From Comamonadaceae bacterium (GTDB taxonomy: Bacteria; Pseudomonadota; Gammaproteobacteria; Burkholderiales; Burkholderiaceae_C): a stretch of 58,665 nucleotides of DNA. Under the pieces are notes generated by a model that saw nothing but the letters and a program-made list of their open reading frames with translations, was not told the DNA's origin and searched no databases. Positions 1 through 8,800 of this stretch are shown piece after piece. Each line of letters starts with the position of its first letter. Position 1 is the first letter of the stretch. The stretch is from contig CANBRM010000004.1 in NCBI GenBank assembly GCA_947371915.1, positions 1 through 58,665 of the forward strand. The letters are read 5' to 3'. The translations under genes and the position numbers were made by a program.

Positions 1-1266
1 GACCAGAACTGGTTATGGACCACGCACTACGGCGTGCAGCGACTGCGTGCGGACGATCGTCTGGTGTATGCAGCGGGTTGCAGCGAGACGATGACCGACC
101 GTTTTTGTGCCAATGGTGATTTTCAGATTTACGACTACAACACCGACAACGAACGGCGCAACAACGAGGTGGCACAAACCAGCTTGAGCGGTCAAACCCA
201 ACTAGGTGGTCTTGAACATGGGCTCACCTTCAGTGTGATGCGCCAGCGCATGGTCGACAACATGCCGCGCATGCAGACCAGTCCATTGGTGGGCACCACC
301 AACAGCCTCACGGGTGGACTCATCACGCCCAGTCAAGCCTCGAACCGCAACGGCTTGATGAGCAACGCACAAGATGCCTCGACCGAATGGGGTGTGAAAG
401 ATCGCATCAAGCTCAGCGCGCGCACCGACGCTTGGCTGGGTTTGCGCTACACACAACTCAACCGCCAAACTGCGATGACCGATGGCTCGCAAGCCACACA
501 AGACCGGCACAACTTCATGACGCCTTGGTTGGCCTTCAGCCAGCAACTCGATGCAGGCCCCATGGTGTTTGCCAGCGCGGGGCAAGGCATTGAGTCAGAA
601 GTCGCCTCCGCCGACACGACCCGTTACCGCAATGCAGGCCAAGCGCTCCCCACACTGCGCAGCCACCAGCACGAAATCGGCATCAAAAGCGTTGCGTCGT
701 TGACGCGATGGCAAGCCACTTGGTTTGACATCACACGCCCCGTCTCTGGCGACGCATGGGGGTGTAGCCACGACGGAACTTGCACCCGCCAAATAGATGG
801 CCAAGCCCATCACCGCGGACTTGAACTCAACGTGCACACCACCGCGACCCAAGGCTGGACATGGGATGGCTCAGCCAGTTGGCTGCGCGCTCGCCGAGAA
901 AATGCCACCAGTGACCCCAGCTTGAATGGACAACGTCCCATCAACGTGCCCACTTACATCGTGCGCGGCTTGGCCGAATACCGTTTTGCCAGCGTCACAG
1001 GATTGCGCAGCGGACTGCGCCTGTCCCGAGAAGGCGAACGCAACGTGACCGAACGCGGGGAAATTGTGCTACCCGCATGGACCACCTTGGATCTGACCAC
1101 CCATTACGACACGCGCATCGCCCAACAAGAAACCACATGGACGTGGGGCATCCAGAATCTCGCCAACAAGCACTACTGGCGTGAATCGCCGAAACAATAC
1201 GGTCAATATTTCCTCAACCCAGGGGCACCCAGAACATTTCGTACAAATCTCCAATGGCACCTCTAA
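1..1266 (+). CDS. TonB-dependent outer-membrane receptor, C-terminal part (5' end outside window)
   Basis: The frame is open from base 1, so the gene starts upstream of the window. The visible 421 residues look like the beta-barrel of a TonB-dependent siderophore receptor: alternating short polar and aromatic strands, acidic loops, and a last strand ending FRTNLQWHL. The family imports iron chelates or other scarce nutrients across the outer membrane, powered by TonB-ExbB-ExbD. The plug domain and TonB box are not visible, so the substrate cannot be named. The stop codon lies about 20 bases before the -10 box of the tRNA-Asn gene, and no separate terminator is seen between them. The barrel assignment is fairly firm; siderophore specificity is inference. 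Confidence 0.8.
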   Translation, partial: DQNWLWTTHYGVQRLRADDRLVYAAGCSETMTDRFCANGDFQIYDYNTDNERRNNEVAQTSLSGQTQLGGLEHGLTFSVMRQRMVDNMPRMQTSPLVGTTNSLTGGLITPSQASNRNGLMSNAQDASTEWGVKDRIKLSARTDAWLGLRYTQLNRQTAMTDGSQATQDRHNFMTPWLAFSQQLDAGPMVFASAGQGIESEVASADTTRYRNAGQALPTLRSHQHEIGIKSVASLTRWQATWFDITRPVSGDAWGCSHDGTCTRQIDGQAHHRGLELNVHTTATQGWTWDGSASWLRARRENATSDPSLNGQRPINVPTYIVRGLAEYRFASVTGLRSGLRLSREGERNVTERGEIVLPAWTTLDLTTHYDTRIAQQETTWTWGIQNLANKHYWRESPKQYGQYFLNPGAPRTFRTNLQWHL

Positions 1267-1292
1267 AAATGACGCAAAAAATGCGCTATAAT
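1262..1292 (+). promoter_or_regulatory. Promoter of the tRNA-Asn gene
   Basis: A perfect TATAAT lies at 1287-1292, eight bases before the mature tRNA start. No good TTGACA box is seen at the usual distance; TCTAAA at 1262-1267 with a 19-base spacer is the best candidate. The G+C-rich discriminator typical of stringently controlled tRNA promoters is absent. Confidence 0.55.
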
Positions 1293-1300
1293 TTTTCTAT

Positions 1301-1376
1301 TCCTCGATAGCTCAGTCGGTAGAGCGCCGGACTGTTAATCCGTAGGTCCCTGGTTCGAGCCCAGGTCGAGGAGCCA
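1301..1376 (+). tRNA. tRNA-Asn (anticodon GTT)
   Basis: 76 bases with a complete cloverleaf: acceptor stem TCCTCGA/TCGAGGA, D-arm AGCTCAGTCGGTAGAGC, anticodon GTT at 1334-1336 in the loop CTGTTAA, T-arm with GGTTCGAGCC, discriminator G and encoded CCA. The 3' part from 1329 is also the left attachment repeat of the prophage, so this half of the gene came with the phage and restores a functional tRNA. The downstream terminator is phage-derived too. Confidence 0.97.
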
Positions 1377-1377
1377 A
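1329..1377 (+). repeat. attL core: 49-bp direct repeat shared with 42565-42613
   Basis: The 49 bases from the anticodon arm to one base past CCA are identical to 42565-42613. Identity stops at both ends (GCC before the left copy, CAT before the right; T against A after). This is the usual signature of a tyrosine integrase recombining into the 3' end of a tRNA gene. The integrase gene at the other end of the element agrees. Confidence 0.95.
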
Positions 1378-1384
1378 TGAATAC

Positions 1385-1413
1385 GGGTCTTGCAGCGATG
1401 CAAGGCCCTTTTT
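1385..1413 (+). terminator. Phage-supplied terminator for tRNA-Asn
   Basis: The ten-base arms GGGTCTTGCA and TGCAAGGCCC pair around the loop GCGA with one G-U pair, followed by a T run. The hairpin begins eight bases after CCA. It differs in sequence from the displaced native terminator at 42621-42652 but does the same job. Confidence 0.8.
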
Positions 1414-1423
1414 CTTTGCCCGC

Positions 1424-1466
1424 TTATTAGATGATTTATTAGATGCCATCTAATATCCAGCAGTTT
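1424..1466. promoter_or_regulatory. Left attachment-arm repeats (candidate integrase or excisionase sites)
   Basis: TTATTAGATG occurs at 1424-1433 and again at 1436-1445. TTAGATG-C-CATCTAA forms a 15-bp palindrome at 1439-1453. ATCTAATATCCAGCAGTTT at 1448-1466 matches 42430-42448 at 18 of 19 positions. GATGATTTATTAGATG at 1430-1445 has a near copy at 42495-42511. Paired repeats on both sides of the core are what arm-type integrase sites look like; the function is inferred. Confidence 0.5.
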
Positions 1467-1474
1467 CAAACGCA

Positions 1475-1506
1475 AAAAAGCCCCCACCCCTTTCGAGGTG
1501 AGGGCT
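1475..1506 (-). terminator. End-of-operon terminator after the methylase gene
   Basis: Read on the minus strand, AGCCCTCACCTC and a G-rich complementary arm form a hairpin ending GGGCTTTTTTG, about 40 bases after the methylase stop. It is the last terminator of the late operon before attL, and keeps phage transcription out of the tRNA gene. Confidence 0.75.
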
Positions 1507-1544
1507 ACGCCAAGGCCGCAGCCAAGGCATCAGACATTCGTCAA

Positions 1545-2330
1545 TTAAAACAAGCCCGCAGGCTCCGCAGCAACGTCCCAGCTACTGATGATCAGCTCTA
1601 GCCGATCCACACCCTGCCCGCCACCCACGGTGTACTTGATGGGCACCTCTTCAATGTGGAACCCTTCAAAGCACTCGCGAATTTGCGGGTGGTCGTTAAT
1701 GCTCAAGATCGCTTTGCCTTTCAGCTCGCGCATGATCTTGGCCATGGCCTCGTACTCTTCCCAAGGGAATGGCACGCCATAGCCCTCGGTCTCCCAATAG
1801 GGCGGGTCAAGGTAAAACAGGCTGTGCGGACGGTCGTACCGGCGCATGCACTCTTTCCAATCCAGCCGCTCGATGTAGGCGCTGGCCAGCCGCAAGTGCG
1901 CGGCACTGAGCGACTCTTCAATGCGCAGCAAATTGACGGCGGGTGCTGTCGTAGCCGTGCCCCAGCTTTGGCCCTGCACACGGCCACCAAAGGCTTGGTG
2001 CTGCAGGTAGTAAAAACGGGCGGCGCGCTGAATGTCGGTCAGCGTCTCGCTGGGTGTGATTTGCGTCCACTTGAAAATTTCTCGGCTACTCAGTGCCCAC
2101 TTGAACTGGCGCACAAACTCCTCCAGGTGGTTTTGCACGACACGGTAGAGGTTGACCACATCGCCGTTGATGTCGTTGATCACCTCGCACTCGGCGGGCT
2201 GACGTAAAAAGTAGAGGGCTGCACCACCTGCAAACACCTCGACGTAGCAGGTGTGCGCAGGGAAACGGTGCAGGATGGTGTCGGCCAAGCGGCGCTTGCC
2301 GCCAAGCCACGGGATGATGGGATTAGCCAT
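1545..2330 (-). CDS. DNA N6-adenine methyltransferase, D12/Dam class
   Basis: 261 residues. The order of motifs is that of the D12 (Dam) class: PWLGGKRRL near residue 7 (SAM-binding motif X), FAGGAAL near 33 (motif I) and the catalytic DPPY at 175-178. It should methylate adenine in a short DNA site; the site cannot be read from sequence. It is the last gene of the phage late operon, after the lysis genes, where phages often carry accessory methylases that protect their DNA. The start MANPIIPWLGG fits the family, but no good ribosome-binding site precedes it (AAAAAGCACTCACA), so translation may be weak or depend on structure in the leader. Family call is firm; the protective role is inference. 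Confidence 0.9.
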   Translation of the reverse strand: MANPIIPWLGGKRRLADTILHRFPAHTCYVEVFAGGAALYFLRQPAECEVINDINGDVVNLYRVVQNHLEEFVRQFKWALSSREIFKWTQITPSETLTDIQRAARFYYLQHQAFGGRVQGQSWGTATTAPAVNLLRIEESLSAAHLRLASAYIERLDWKECMRRYDRPHSLFYLDPPYWETEGYGVPFPWEEYEAMAKIMRELKGKAILSINDHPQIRECFEGFHIEEVPIKYTVGGGQGVDRLELIISSWDVAAEPAGLF

Positions 2331-2496
2331 TGTGAGTGCTTTTTTGTTACTGTTAAACTGTTCCCCGCCCTCCGGAGGGTGACGGGGCCTTGGCTGGCTC
2401 ACAGGCATGGTCTGTTAGTTGGCGGCTGGTTGGGGTGCTAGAACACCCCAGCCAGTCGCCTCGTCTTTACATCAGGTGTAAAGATGGATGGCGGAA
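2331..2496. other. Intergenic stretch with three inverted repeats
   Basis: This region between the lysozyme-like gene and the methylase contains a G+C-rich hairpin near 2366-2391, a long one built on GGTTGGGGTG/CACCCCAGCC near 2430-2453, and a perfect TCTTTACA-N5-TGTAAAGA at 2464-2484. None is followed by a T run on either strand, so they are not ordinary intrinsic terminators. They may be RNA structures or protein sites. Confidence 0.4.
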
Positions 2497-3150
2497 TTAC
2501 TTCACGCCGTTTTGGGCATCGTCGATGCGTGCGTAGGCTGCGTAGGCCAAGCCCAGCAGCGACAAGATGTGCGGTAGGACCAAGGCAGCGCCGGGGCTAA
2601 TCATGGCCGTCACGCTGAGCACCATGTCTTGGTTGCTCAATACAAAACCAACGACTGTGCCCACCATGCCAACGCCAACGCCGTGCAGCGTGCGCGATTT
2701 GATGAGCGGCTTCACTTCCTTCTTCACGTCCACACCGGCCAGCTGCATGCCGTCCAAGATCACGCTGTCATCGATTGGGTTTTTGCCGTTTTCGACTGTG
2801 ATCATGGCTTTGAGCATGGGCAGCATGATTGCGGGATCGAGCACATCCACCTTTTGAAGCACATCCACACCCACGTGGCTGGCTACGGCATCGGCATAGC
2901 TGTCGCTGGCGTTTTCATGCGGCGGGGCCCAGCGAAAAATCAAGTCTTGAATGGTCTCCAACTTGTATTTGCGCTGGTAATTGATCAAGATCACTGTGGC
3001 GGCACGCACACCCCACTTCATGTCCTTGAACACGGCAAAGCGGCCATCGGAGCCAGTCAAGCCTTGCCAATGATCATCGCCATATTCGATGTTCATGGGG
3101 TTATTGTTACGGATGCCGCGTGGCTGCATAGTGCTGTTTTTTGGTGTCAT
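2497..3150 (-). CDS. Lysozyme-like phage protein with C-terminal membrane segments (probable endolysin)
   Basis: 217 residues from the ATG that has AAGGAG seven bases before it; an upstream GTG in frame is less well placed. The N-terminal RGIRNNNPMNI (11-21) followed by W and G marks a family found in many proteobacterial phages, annotated as structural protein P5-like or lysozyme-like. The last 65 residues contain two hydrophobic stretches (from about GVGVGMVGTVVGFVL and AALVLPHILSLLGLAYA), which would anchor the protein in the membrane. It follows two holin-like genes, so peptidoglycan cleavage at lysis is the likely role. No catalytic residues could be assigned with certainty, and no Rz/Rz1 spanin pair is seen nearby. 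Confidence 0.65.
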   Translation of the reverse strand: MTPKNSTMQPRGIRNNNPMNIEYGDDHWQGLTGSDGRFAVFKDMKWGVRAATVILINYQRKYKLETIQDLIFRWAPPHENASDSYADAVASHVGVDVLQKVDVLDPAIMLPMLKAMITVENGKNPIDDSVILDGMQLAGVDVKKEVKPLIKSRTLHGVGVGMVGTVVGFVLSNQDMVLSVTAMISPGAALVLPHILSLLGLAYAAYARIDDAQNGVK

Positions 3151-3177
3151 CACATCACTCCTTCAAAATTTAAAAGA

Positions 3178-3202
3178 CGAAAAAAAACCACCCGAAGGTG
3201 GT
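3178..3202 (-). terminator. Intrinsic terminator between holin-like and lysozyme-like genes
   Basis: On the minus strand ACCACC-TTCG-GGTGGT with an ultrastable TTCG tetraloop is followed directly by eight or more T. It lies between two genes of the same strand in the late operon, so readthrough or antitermination is needed to express the lysozyme-like gene. Confidence 0.8.
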
Positions 3203-3225
3203 GCGCTGCCACATGCCAAAGCGGG

Positions 3226-3522
3226 CTAGGTCGCTTTGGTATGTGTGCGAATGTCAAGCCACGGGCGGTCGCTAAACCGGCTGGCTAAGACGATATAAAT
3301 CAAGTCGGTCCCGAACGCTAAAACGATGTCTTGCACGTAAGCCACGTAGTGCCCTTTGAGCATCGCGCCCAAGGTGCACAGGGCGGCCAGTGCGGGGTAA
3401 AGGACGATGAGGCGCAGCCAAAGCGGGTAAGTGCTGTTGAGTCGTGCAGCACAGTAAAACCCGATGATGGCCAGCGACAACATCATGAACACGAAGACAA
3501 GTTGGGTGGTTTGGGTCGTCAT
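3226..3522 (-). CDS. Small three-helix membrane protein, putative holin or holin partner
   Basis: 98 residues with three hydrophobic segments (about 8-27, 35-53 and 62-82) and a short charged tail. This fits small phage holin-like proteins that form membrane lesions or regulate them. The start lies one base after the stop of the upstream membrane-protein gene (TGACTATG), so the two are probably translated together. A strong terminator separates it from the following lysozyme-like gene. Assignment rests on size, hydrophobicity and place in a lysis cassette, not on a recognised motif. Confidence 0.6.
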   Translation of the reverse strand: MTTQTTQLVFVFMMLSLAIIGFYCAARLNSTYPLWLRLIVLYPALAALCTLGAMLKGHYVAYVQDIVLAFGTDLIYIVLASRFSDRPWLDIRTHTKAT

Positions 3523-3524
3523 AG

Positions 3525-3905
3525 TCAGTTCACCTTTTGCGAAATCTTTTTCTCAAAGAAGCCCGTGAGCTTGCCCATGATTTCGCCGAGTCGTGTGGAC
3601 TGTGTGCCGATCACAAACGCAATGATCGTGGGGGTGTACGCACTAGCCAGCGAAGGGTGCATGCCGGACACCACTGAGGCAATGGCCCAGCTGAGGGTCA
3701 GCGCGGTGCAGATGGCACTAAAGAAGAAACGCACAGCTTGCAGCGCCGATGTTGAGTCAGCGCCGCTGAGTGCGATCACGGTGCCTGCAATGCTGGCTAA
3801 AAAAACCATCATCACGTCAGCGGCGACTTGTCCAAATGCTCCGGCGAGCAATGCGGCTAAGCCCACCGAGGCTGCAGCGGTGGCTGCGGGGGTTGCGGGT
3901 TCCAT
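3525..3905 (-). CDS. Phage holin-like membrane protein
   Basis: 126 residues. Four hydrophobic helices can be traced (about 12-30, 32-48, 60-83 and 88-100), followed by a lysine-rich C-terminus ending FFEKKISQKVN, as in many holins. AAAGGA lies ten bases before the ATG. It follows the tail fibre genes after an intrinsic terminator and precedes a second small membrane protein and the lysozyme-like gene. It probably forms the inner-membrane hole at lysis. Which of the two membrane proteins is holin and which is antiholin cannot be decided from sequence. Confidence 0.65.
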   Translation of the reverse strand: MEPATPAATAAASVGLAALLAGAFGQVAADVMMVFLASIAGTVIALSGADSTSALQAVRFFFSAICTALTLSWAIASVVSGMHPSLASAYTPTIIAFVIGTQSTRLGEIMGKLTGFFEKKISQKVN

Positions 3906-3931
3906 AGGTAACTATCCTTTCATCGAGACAT

Positions 3932-3954
3932 AAAAAAAGCCGCTGTCAGCGGCT
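3932..3954 (-). terminator. Intrinsic terminator between tail fibre chaperone and lysis genes
   Basis: On the minus strand AGCCGCT-GAC-AGCGGCT is followed by seven T. It lies inside the late operon, between the chaperone stop (3977) and the first holin-like start (3905), so it would delay or limit lysis-gene expression unless transcription is antiterminated. Confidence 0.85.
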
Positions 3955-3976
3955 CAGGGGGAAGCGAGAGGCGGGC

Positions 3977-4540
3977 TTAAAAATGGATGGCGTCGACCTC
4001 CTCCAAAGTCTCAGCCGCAGCCAACAACGCACGCACTTGCTCATGCCGTGTCAGCTGTTGCAGCACCGCCGCTTTGCCGTCGATGCCCACTTGCTGGATC
4101 TGTGCGACTGTGTGCAGTCGGTAAGTCCACACGCCTGCACTGTCGCAGCACAGCTGAGGCGTGGCCCAAGTGGTAGGCAGGTTGGGCAGCAGGCTTGAGA
4201 CAACGTTCGCGTTGAGGTTAGCTTGGTCGTTTTGGTCGGAGGGGTAGATATGCGCCGCGCCCAAAGCCGATGATGTAAAGCCGCTGGTGATGGCGGTGGC
4301 GCAGGCTGCTGAGAGCTCTGAGGCTTTGGCTGACTTGGCAGATGCCAAGGACTCAGCGACGGTGAGAGACGGCGCTGGCACGATGACCAATTGACCGTCG
4401 ATCACATCGAGCGTGGCCCCTACTGGACGGGCCATTGCTGAGTCGTAATCGCCTTGCACGACATCGATCAAGTCTTCGGGGAGGCTGGGGTAATCGATGT
4501 CTTCAGGGTAGAAACATTTTGTGGTGTTGCTGAATTTCAT
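3977..4540 (-). CDS. Tail fibre assembly protein (Tfa-like, DUF4376 type)
   Basis: 187 residues. The protein begins with a short fibre-like segment, has an alanine-rich helical middle (LASAKSAKASELSAACATAI) and a C-terminal helical part rich in leucine and glutamate. This layout, and its place directly after a tail fibre gene, match DUF4376 tail fibre assembly proteins, which help the trimeric fibre fold and may stay on its tip. Only nine bases separate it from the fibre gene. An intrinsic terminator follows the stop. Confidence 0.7.
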   Translation of the reverse strand: MKFSNTTKCFYPEDIDYPSLPEDLIDVVQGDYDSAMARPVGATLDVIDGQLVIVPAPSLTVAESLASAKSAKASELSAACATAITSGFTSSALGAAHIYPSDQNDQANLNANVVSSLLPNLPTTWATPQLCCDSAGVWTYRLHTVAQIQQVGIDGKAAVLQQLTRHEQVRALLAAAETLEEVDAIHF

Positions 4541-4549
4541 GGGGGTCTT

Positions 4550-5773
4550 TCAATAGCCGATGGCGCACCAAGCAAATTGGCGTGGACCGCCAGCATAGGG
4601 AAATCCAAATTTTGCAGATGTTGTTGTCCAAGAGTTTGTGACGATTACGTAATTCGCATCGGCAACGCTATAGGCACTGCATGTGACGTTCAAGCACGCA
4701 TTTGGGAACGAGATAGGAAATGAAAATGACTGCATTTGCCCATCACCAGCCGTGAAAGTATTTGTCCCCCACTGCATGATCAACCCACCCGGCAGCTTTA
4801 CATAGCCACTCGCAGCAAGCGACGTGACAAAGCCAATCTCACTCGCTGAGTAGCTAGGCTTGCTCGACTGCTTTGCCCACAAATAAACGTCAGATGCAGG
4901 TGCAGACCCTGCACTGTTTGCGTAATTGACAGACTTTTGAGAGTCAGACGTGTTGTCCACATTGCCCAGCCCAACCTCACCTTTGGAGTACCCCGGCTTA
5001 GTCGCTTGCTTGGCCCAAGAGTAGACATCCGACGCAGGCGCAGACCCCGCCGAATCGGCATAGCCCGCATAAGCCACAAAGACGCCCGCATGGTAGGTGT
5101 CGTTGCTGTAACCGCGCAGGCTCCAATAACCCGTCCGATCCGTGCTGTAGGAGGTTTGGACGTTGTACCCATCGTCACTGTCATTTCGGTAAAGCCGAAA
5201 CACACCTGGACGGTTAGCAGATGCGCGCATCACGCGGTTACCCAGCGCGGCGTTGACGGTTGCTGCAAAGTTGGCGTCACCACCCAAAGCGCTCGACAGC
5301 TCAGCCAGCGTGTCCAAAGCTGCAGGGGCTGAGTTCACCAAATTGGCCACCGCCGCTTGCACAGCGGCCATGTTGGCAATTTGTGTCGAGTTGGTTCCAA
5401 GCGCAGCTGTCGGCACCGTAGGCGTGCCCGTTAAGTTCGGCGAGTTCAGCGGGGCCTTGGCACTCAGCGCGCCCTCCAAAGCAGAGCCCGACTGTGCAGC
5501 CGAGGCCGTAGCCGCATTACCGCCAACACTGACACCAGGCAACGACACCACTTCTTCATCCGCCGTGTTGGCGTCATTGCGCCGGTACAGACGCATGGAC
5601 CGGCCACCGCTCACCGCTGCCGTGACAGCGGACATGATGCCCGCCACTTTGTTGGCTGTAGCACCATAGCCCGCCCACGTTGCAGCACGCACGATGTGCC
5701 CGCGCAACGTGTCGAGCACATTAGGCTCTGTGTCAGTCGTGACGGGCCGACTCAGATCATTGAGATCGCTCAT
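4550..5773 (-). CDS. Tail fibre protein with gp53-like C-terminal receptor domain
   Basis: 407 residues. The N-terminal 60 residues attach to the tail; the middle is repetitive and rich in A, S, N and T; two long copies of a unit built on SAGSAPASDVY-WAKQ lie at about 242-280 and 288-318. The C-terminal part beginning near LPGGLIMQWG, with SFSFPISFPN shortly after, resembles the gp53-like tail fibre receptor-binding domain. It should form a trimeric fibre that decides host binding. It sits after the megatron gene and before its chaperone. The repeats probably set fibre length and may vary by recombination. Confidence 0.8.
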   Translation of the reverse strand: MSDLNDLSRPVTTDTEPNVLDTLRGHIVRAATWAGYGATANKVAGIMSAVTAAVSGGRSMRLYRRNDANTADEEVVSLPGVSVGGNAATASAAQSGSALEGALSAKAPLNSPNLTGTPTVPTAALGTNSTQIANMAAVQAAVANLVNSAPAALDTLAELSSALGGDANFAATVNAALGNRVMRASANRPGVFRLYRNDSDDGYNVQTSYSTDRTGYWSLRGYSNDTYHAGVFVAYAGYADSAGSAPASDVYSWAKQATKPGYSKGEVGLGNVDNTSDSQKSVNYANSAGSAPASDVYLWAKQSSKPSYSASEIGFVTSLAASGYVKLPGGLIMQWGTNTFTAGDGQMQSFSFPISFPNACLNVTCSAYSVADANYVIVTNSWTTTSAKFGFPYAGGPRQFAWCAIGY

Positions 5774-5823
5774 TCATAGCTCCAAAAAAGAAATAAAAAC
5801 AGGAATAAAAAGCGGTCGAAACA

Positions 5824-8800
5824 TCACACGCCAGCGATGAACAAACTCACCGTGCCGCTCACGCGGTTGAGGTTGCTGTCCCACGCTTGCACAAACACCT
5901 TGGCGGGCAAGGTGGTGTCGTCCACGATGCAGTTGAGGCGTGAAATGCTGGGCGACGCCAAGGCCGTGGCCTGTGCTGTGCGCACGTCCAAAAATGGCTT
6001 GGTGCACACATACGCAGTGCCCGCTGTATCAGCCGCATTGAGCGTCAACACCGTGGACTCGGAGACCTCCGAAATTTCCACCTTGACGTACAAGTCATCA
6101 AGCACCACAAAGCCTTTGCCGTCGCTCACAACTGAGTACTCGACCTCGATGTAACGGAAGTTGCTGATCGATGCCGAATCACCCGTCAACCACGGCTGCC
6201 AAGCGGCCAAGGTGTCCCCGTTGCTGCCACGCATGCGAATGGTGGCCGTGTAGCCCGCCACGCTGCTTTGCACAGTCGGTGTGACACGCACAATGCCCGT
6301 GGCCAACAGCTTGCCCAAGTCGTGTTGCTCGACATGCTTGCCACTCGCTGGCACCGGCTGCACGACGATGGGGTAACCCGCGTCAATCTTCTGCTGAGCC
6401 GTAGTCCACCCGCTGTTGCTCAAGCGCTGGCCCCAAGTGCGACCGTCGTTCGCGGGCAGGATGATTTGCCCCGTAGGTCCGTTGACGATGGTGCCGTTCG
6501 TCAGCTCTGCAGACTGCCAGTTTTCGTAATACTCCGAGGCCAGCACAAAGTTGTTCGGCATGGTGATGACCAAGTCAATCTGGCGCGGTGGCGACTGATT
6601 GCCCGCCACGTCTTCAGCCACTAAGTACGCAACTTTGTTGCCGCTTGAGCGGTAAAAAAGCAGGTCTGAGCGGCTGTCAGCACCGGCGGCACCGTAGAGC
6701 GTGGCATTGGCAATCAGCGTGCCCGCTTCGCCGTAGTAGATCGAGTACTTGCGGATCGGCTGCACGGTCTTGGCGTCTTGCCAGCGCAATGTCACCGCAT
6801 TAATTTGCGTCTCTACAGACGTCATCACAGGCAAGGCAGGCGGCAACACTTGCAGCGTGGCCTGCGACACGGCACCGATGTTGCCTGCCATGTCCACATA
6901 GCGGGCGTACAGCGTGTAGTTGCCCGCAGTCATCCACCCGAAAGTGGTGGTGCTCGCTTTCTTGCCGTCCACCACGGTGGTGAATGCAGCCGTCCAGCTC
7001 AGCTCCACACGGTCAAGCGTTTGCTGATTCGCTGCCACGGCGGGGGCTGTCCACTTCGCTTCAATGCTCGATGTGCCAAACGACACATCAAGCGCACTGG
7101 GTGCCGAGGGCGCAACCACTGCAAACACCACACTGGCCGAAGCCCCCGTGTTGCCTGCTGCGTCCACATAGCGGGCATACAGCGTGTAGCTGCCCACCGC
7201 CATCCAGCCCAAGGCCACGGAGGTGCCAGAGCGGGTTTCGATCAGCTGGCCGAAGTTGGCCATCCACGACAGCTGCACACCGTCCAGCGGCTGTTGGTCG
7301 GTAGCCACCGCTGGAGCATTCCACGTAGCGGCCACACCGCTGCTGCCAATCGCAACAGCCAGCGCGCTAGGCGCTGCAGGGGCCCGCACGGTGATTTGCA
7401 CCGAGGCCGTGTTACCCACATTGCCCGCCACGTCGATCACGCGCACAAACAGCTCTTTCAAGCCGGGTGTCTGCCATGCAAACGTAGCCGTGGTGGATTT
7501 TTTGGCCTCCACGACCGTCGCAAAGTTGGACGACCAACTCAGCTCCACGCGGTCCACGGGCAGCGCGGTGGCTGCGGGTGTTGGCATGGTCCAGCTGGCT
7601 TGCAAGCCGGTGGTACTGGCAGTCAGTTGCAGGTTGGTCACAGCGGCAGGCGTGGCAATGGTCAGCGTGGCGCTGACGGGTGTGGCGCTTTCGTTGCCGA
7701 ACTGGTCGACATGCGCGGCCCATACTTTGAGCGGGCCCGAGGGCACCCAGCCCAGCAAGTGGCTGGTAGCGTTTTTACGCGCCACCTCTGTGGCCCCACC
7801 CCATGCGCTGCCCACTTTGATGATGGTGTTGGCATAGTCAATATCGGGGCAAGCAGCCCAGCTCACGCGCAGGCCGTTGCCCTCTACCGCCACGCTCAAA
7901 CCCGTCACGCCCGAGGGCGGCAGCTTGAGCATGTTGCCGGTGATGGTGTACTCGAACGCCGCCACACTAGCCAGCGCTTGCAATCCGCCACCGAAGCTGT
8001 TGAAGCTGCAAAACTTGAAATAAATCTTTTTGCCGATCATCGACACATCAAGCGGCTCGCTCTTTGCAATGGCTTGGTCTACCCGCACAAACTTGGTACC
8101 CGTCGCGCGTGCTGCTGTGGGGCAGCTGTAGGCCCCGCGCACCAGCCCGGTGAGGGTGTAGGCGTTGGCACCGGTCAGCGCGGCGGTTTGGTAGGCCACG
8201 TACTCGCCGCCGTTGGCATCACCCACCCAGCACAACGTATTGAGCAAGGTGGCATCTTGCGCGGTGCCCGAGAGCATTTGCCCGCCCCGCCCTGTCAGCG
8301 CCACAGCCAAGCTGCCACCGCTGCCTGCAGCTAAGGGGGCCGTGAGTGCGCCGTAACGCGACCCACCATTCACGGTGCCCACTTGCTTGTACGTGGTGCC
8401 GTCAATCGAGGCCCACACGGTGCAGCCGCCCCACACACTTTGCTGCCCGCTCACCGCGCACCACACCTCAAGGCCGGTGGTGGTGGCTTGCTCGATGGGG
8501 GCTTCAAAAAACACAGGCGTCGACACATCGCCCGGTGCGGCGTTGTAGTTGGCCGCATAGCCAGCGCCGCTTTGTGTGGGGTAGAGCGTGGCGCTGGCCA
8601 CGCCGAAGGGGTAATCTTCAGCGCGCACGGTCAGCAAGCCGTCTTCGTCTTCTTCAATGCTGATGATGCGCACGGGCGTTTTGTTGAGGCCCAAGCCGGG
8701 GTCGGTGAGGGTCACCAAATCCATAGGCTCTAACAGCGCAAATTTCCACCCGAGGTGAAACTCGTACTCGTTGCGCACATACAGCGCACGTTGCAACAAA

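Noticed and set aside
2464-2484. Hairpin TCTTTACA-N5-TGTAAAGA as a terminator
   Set aside because: No T run on either strand; more likely a protein site or leader structure.
6778-8334. Long plus-strand frame opposite the megatron gene
   Set aside because: Rich in Arg and His without any domain pattern; a codon-usage shadow of the tail-tip gene.
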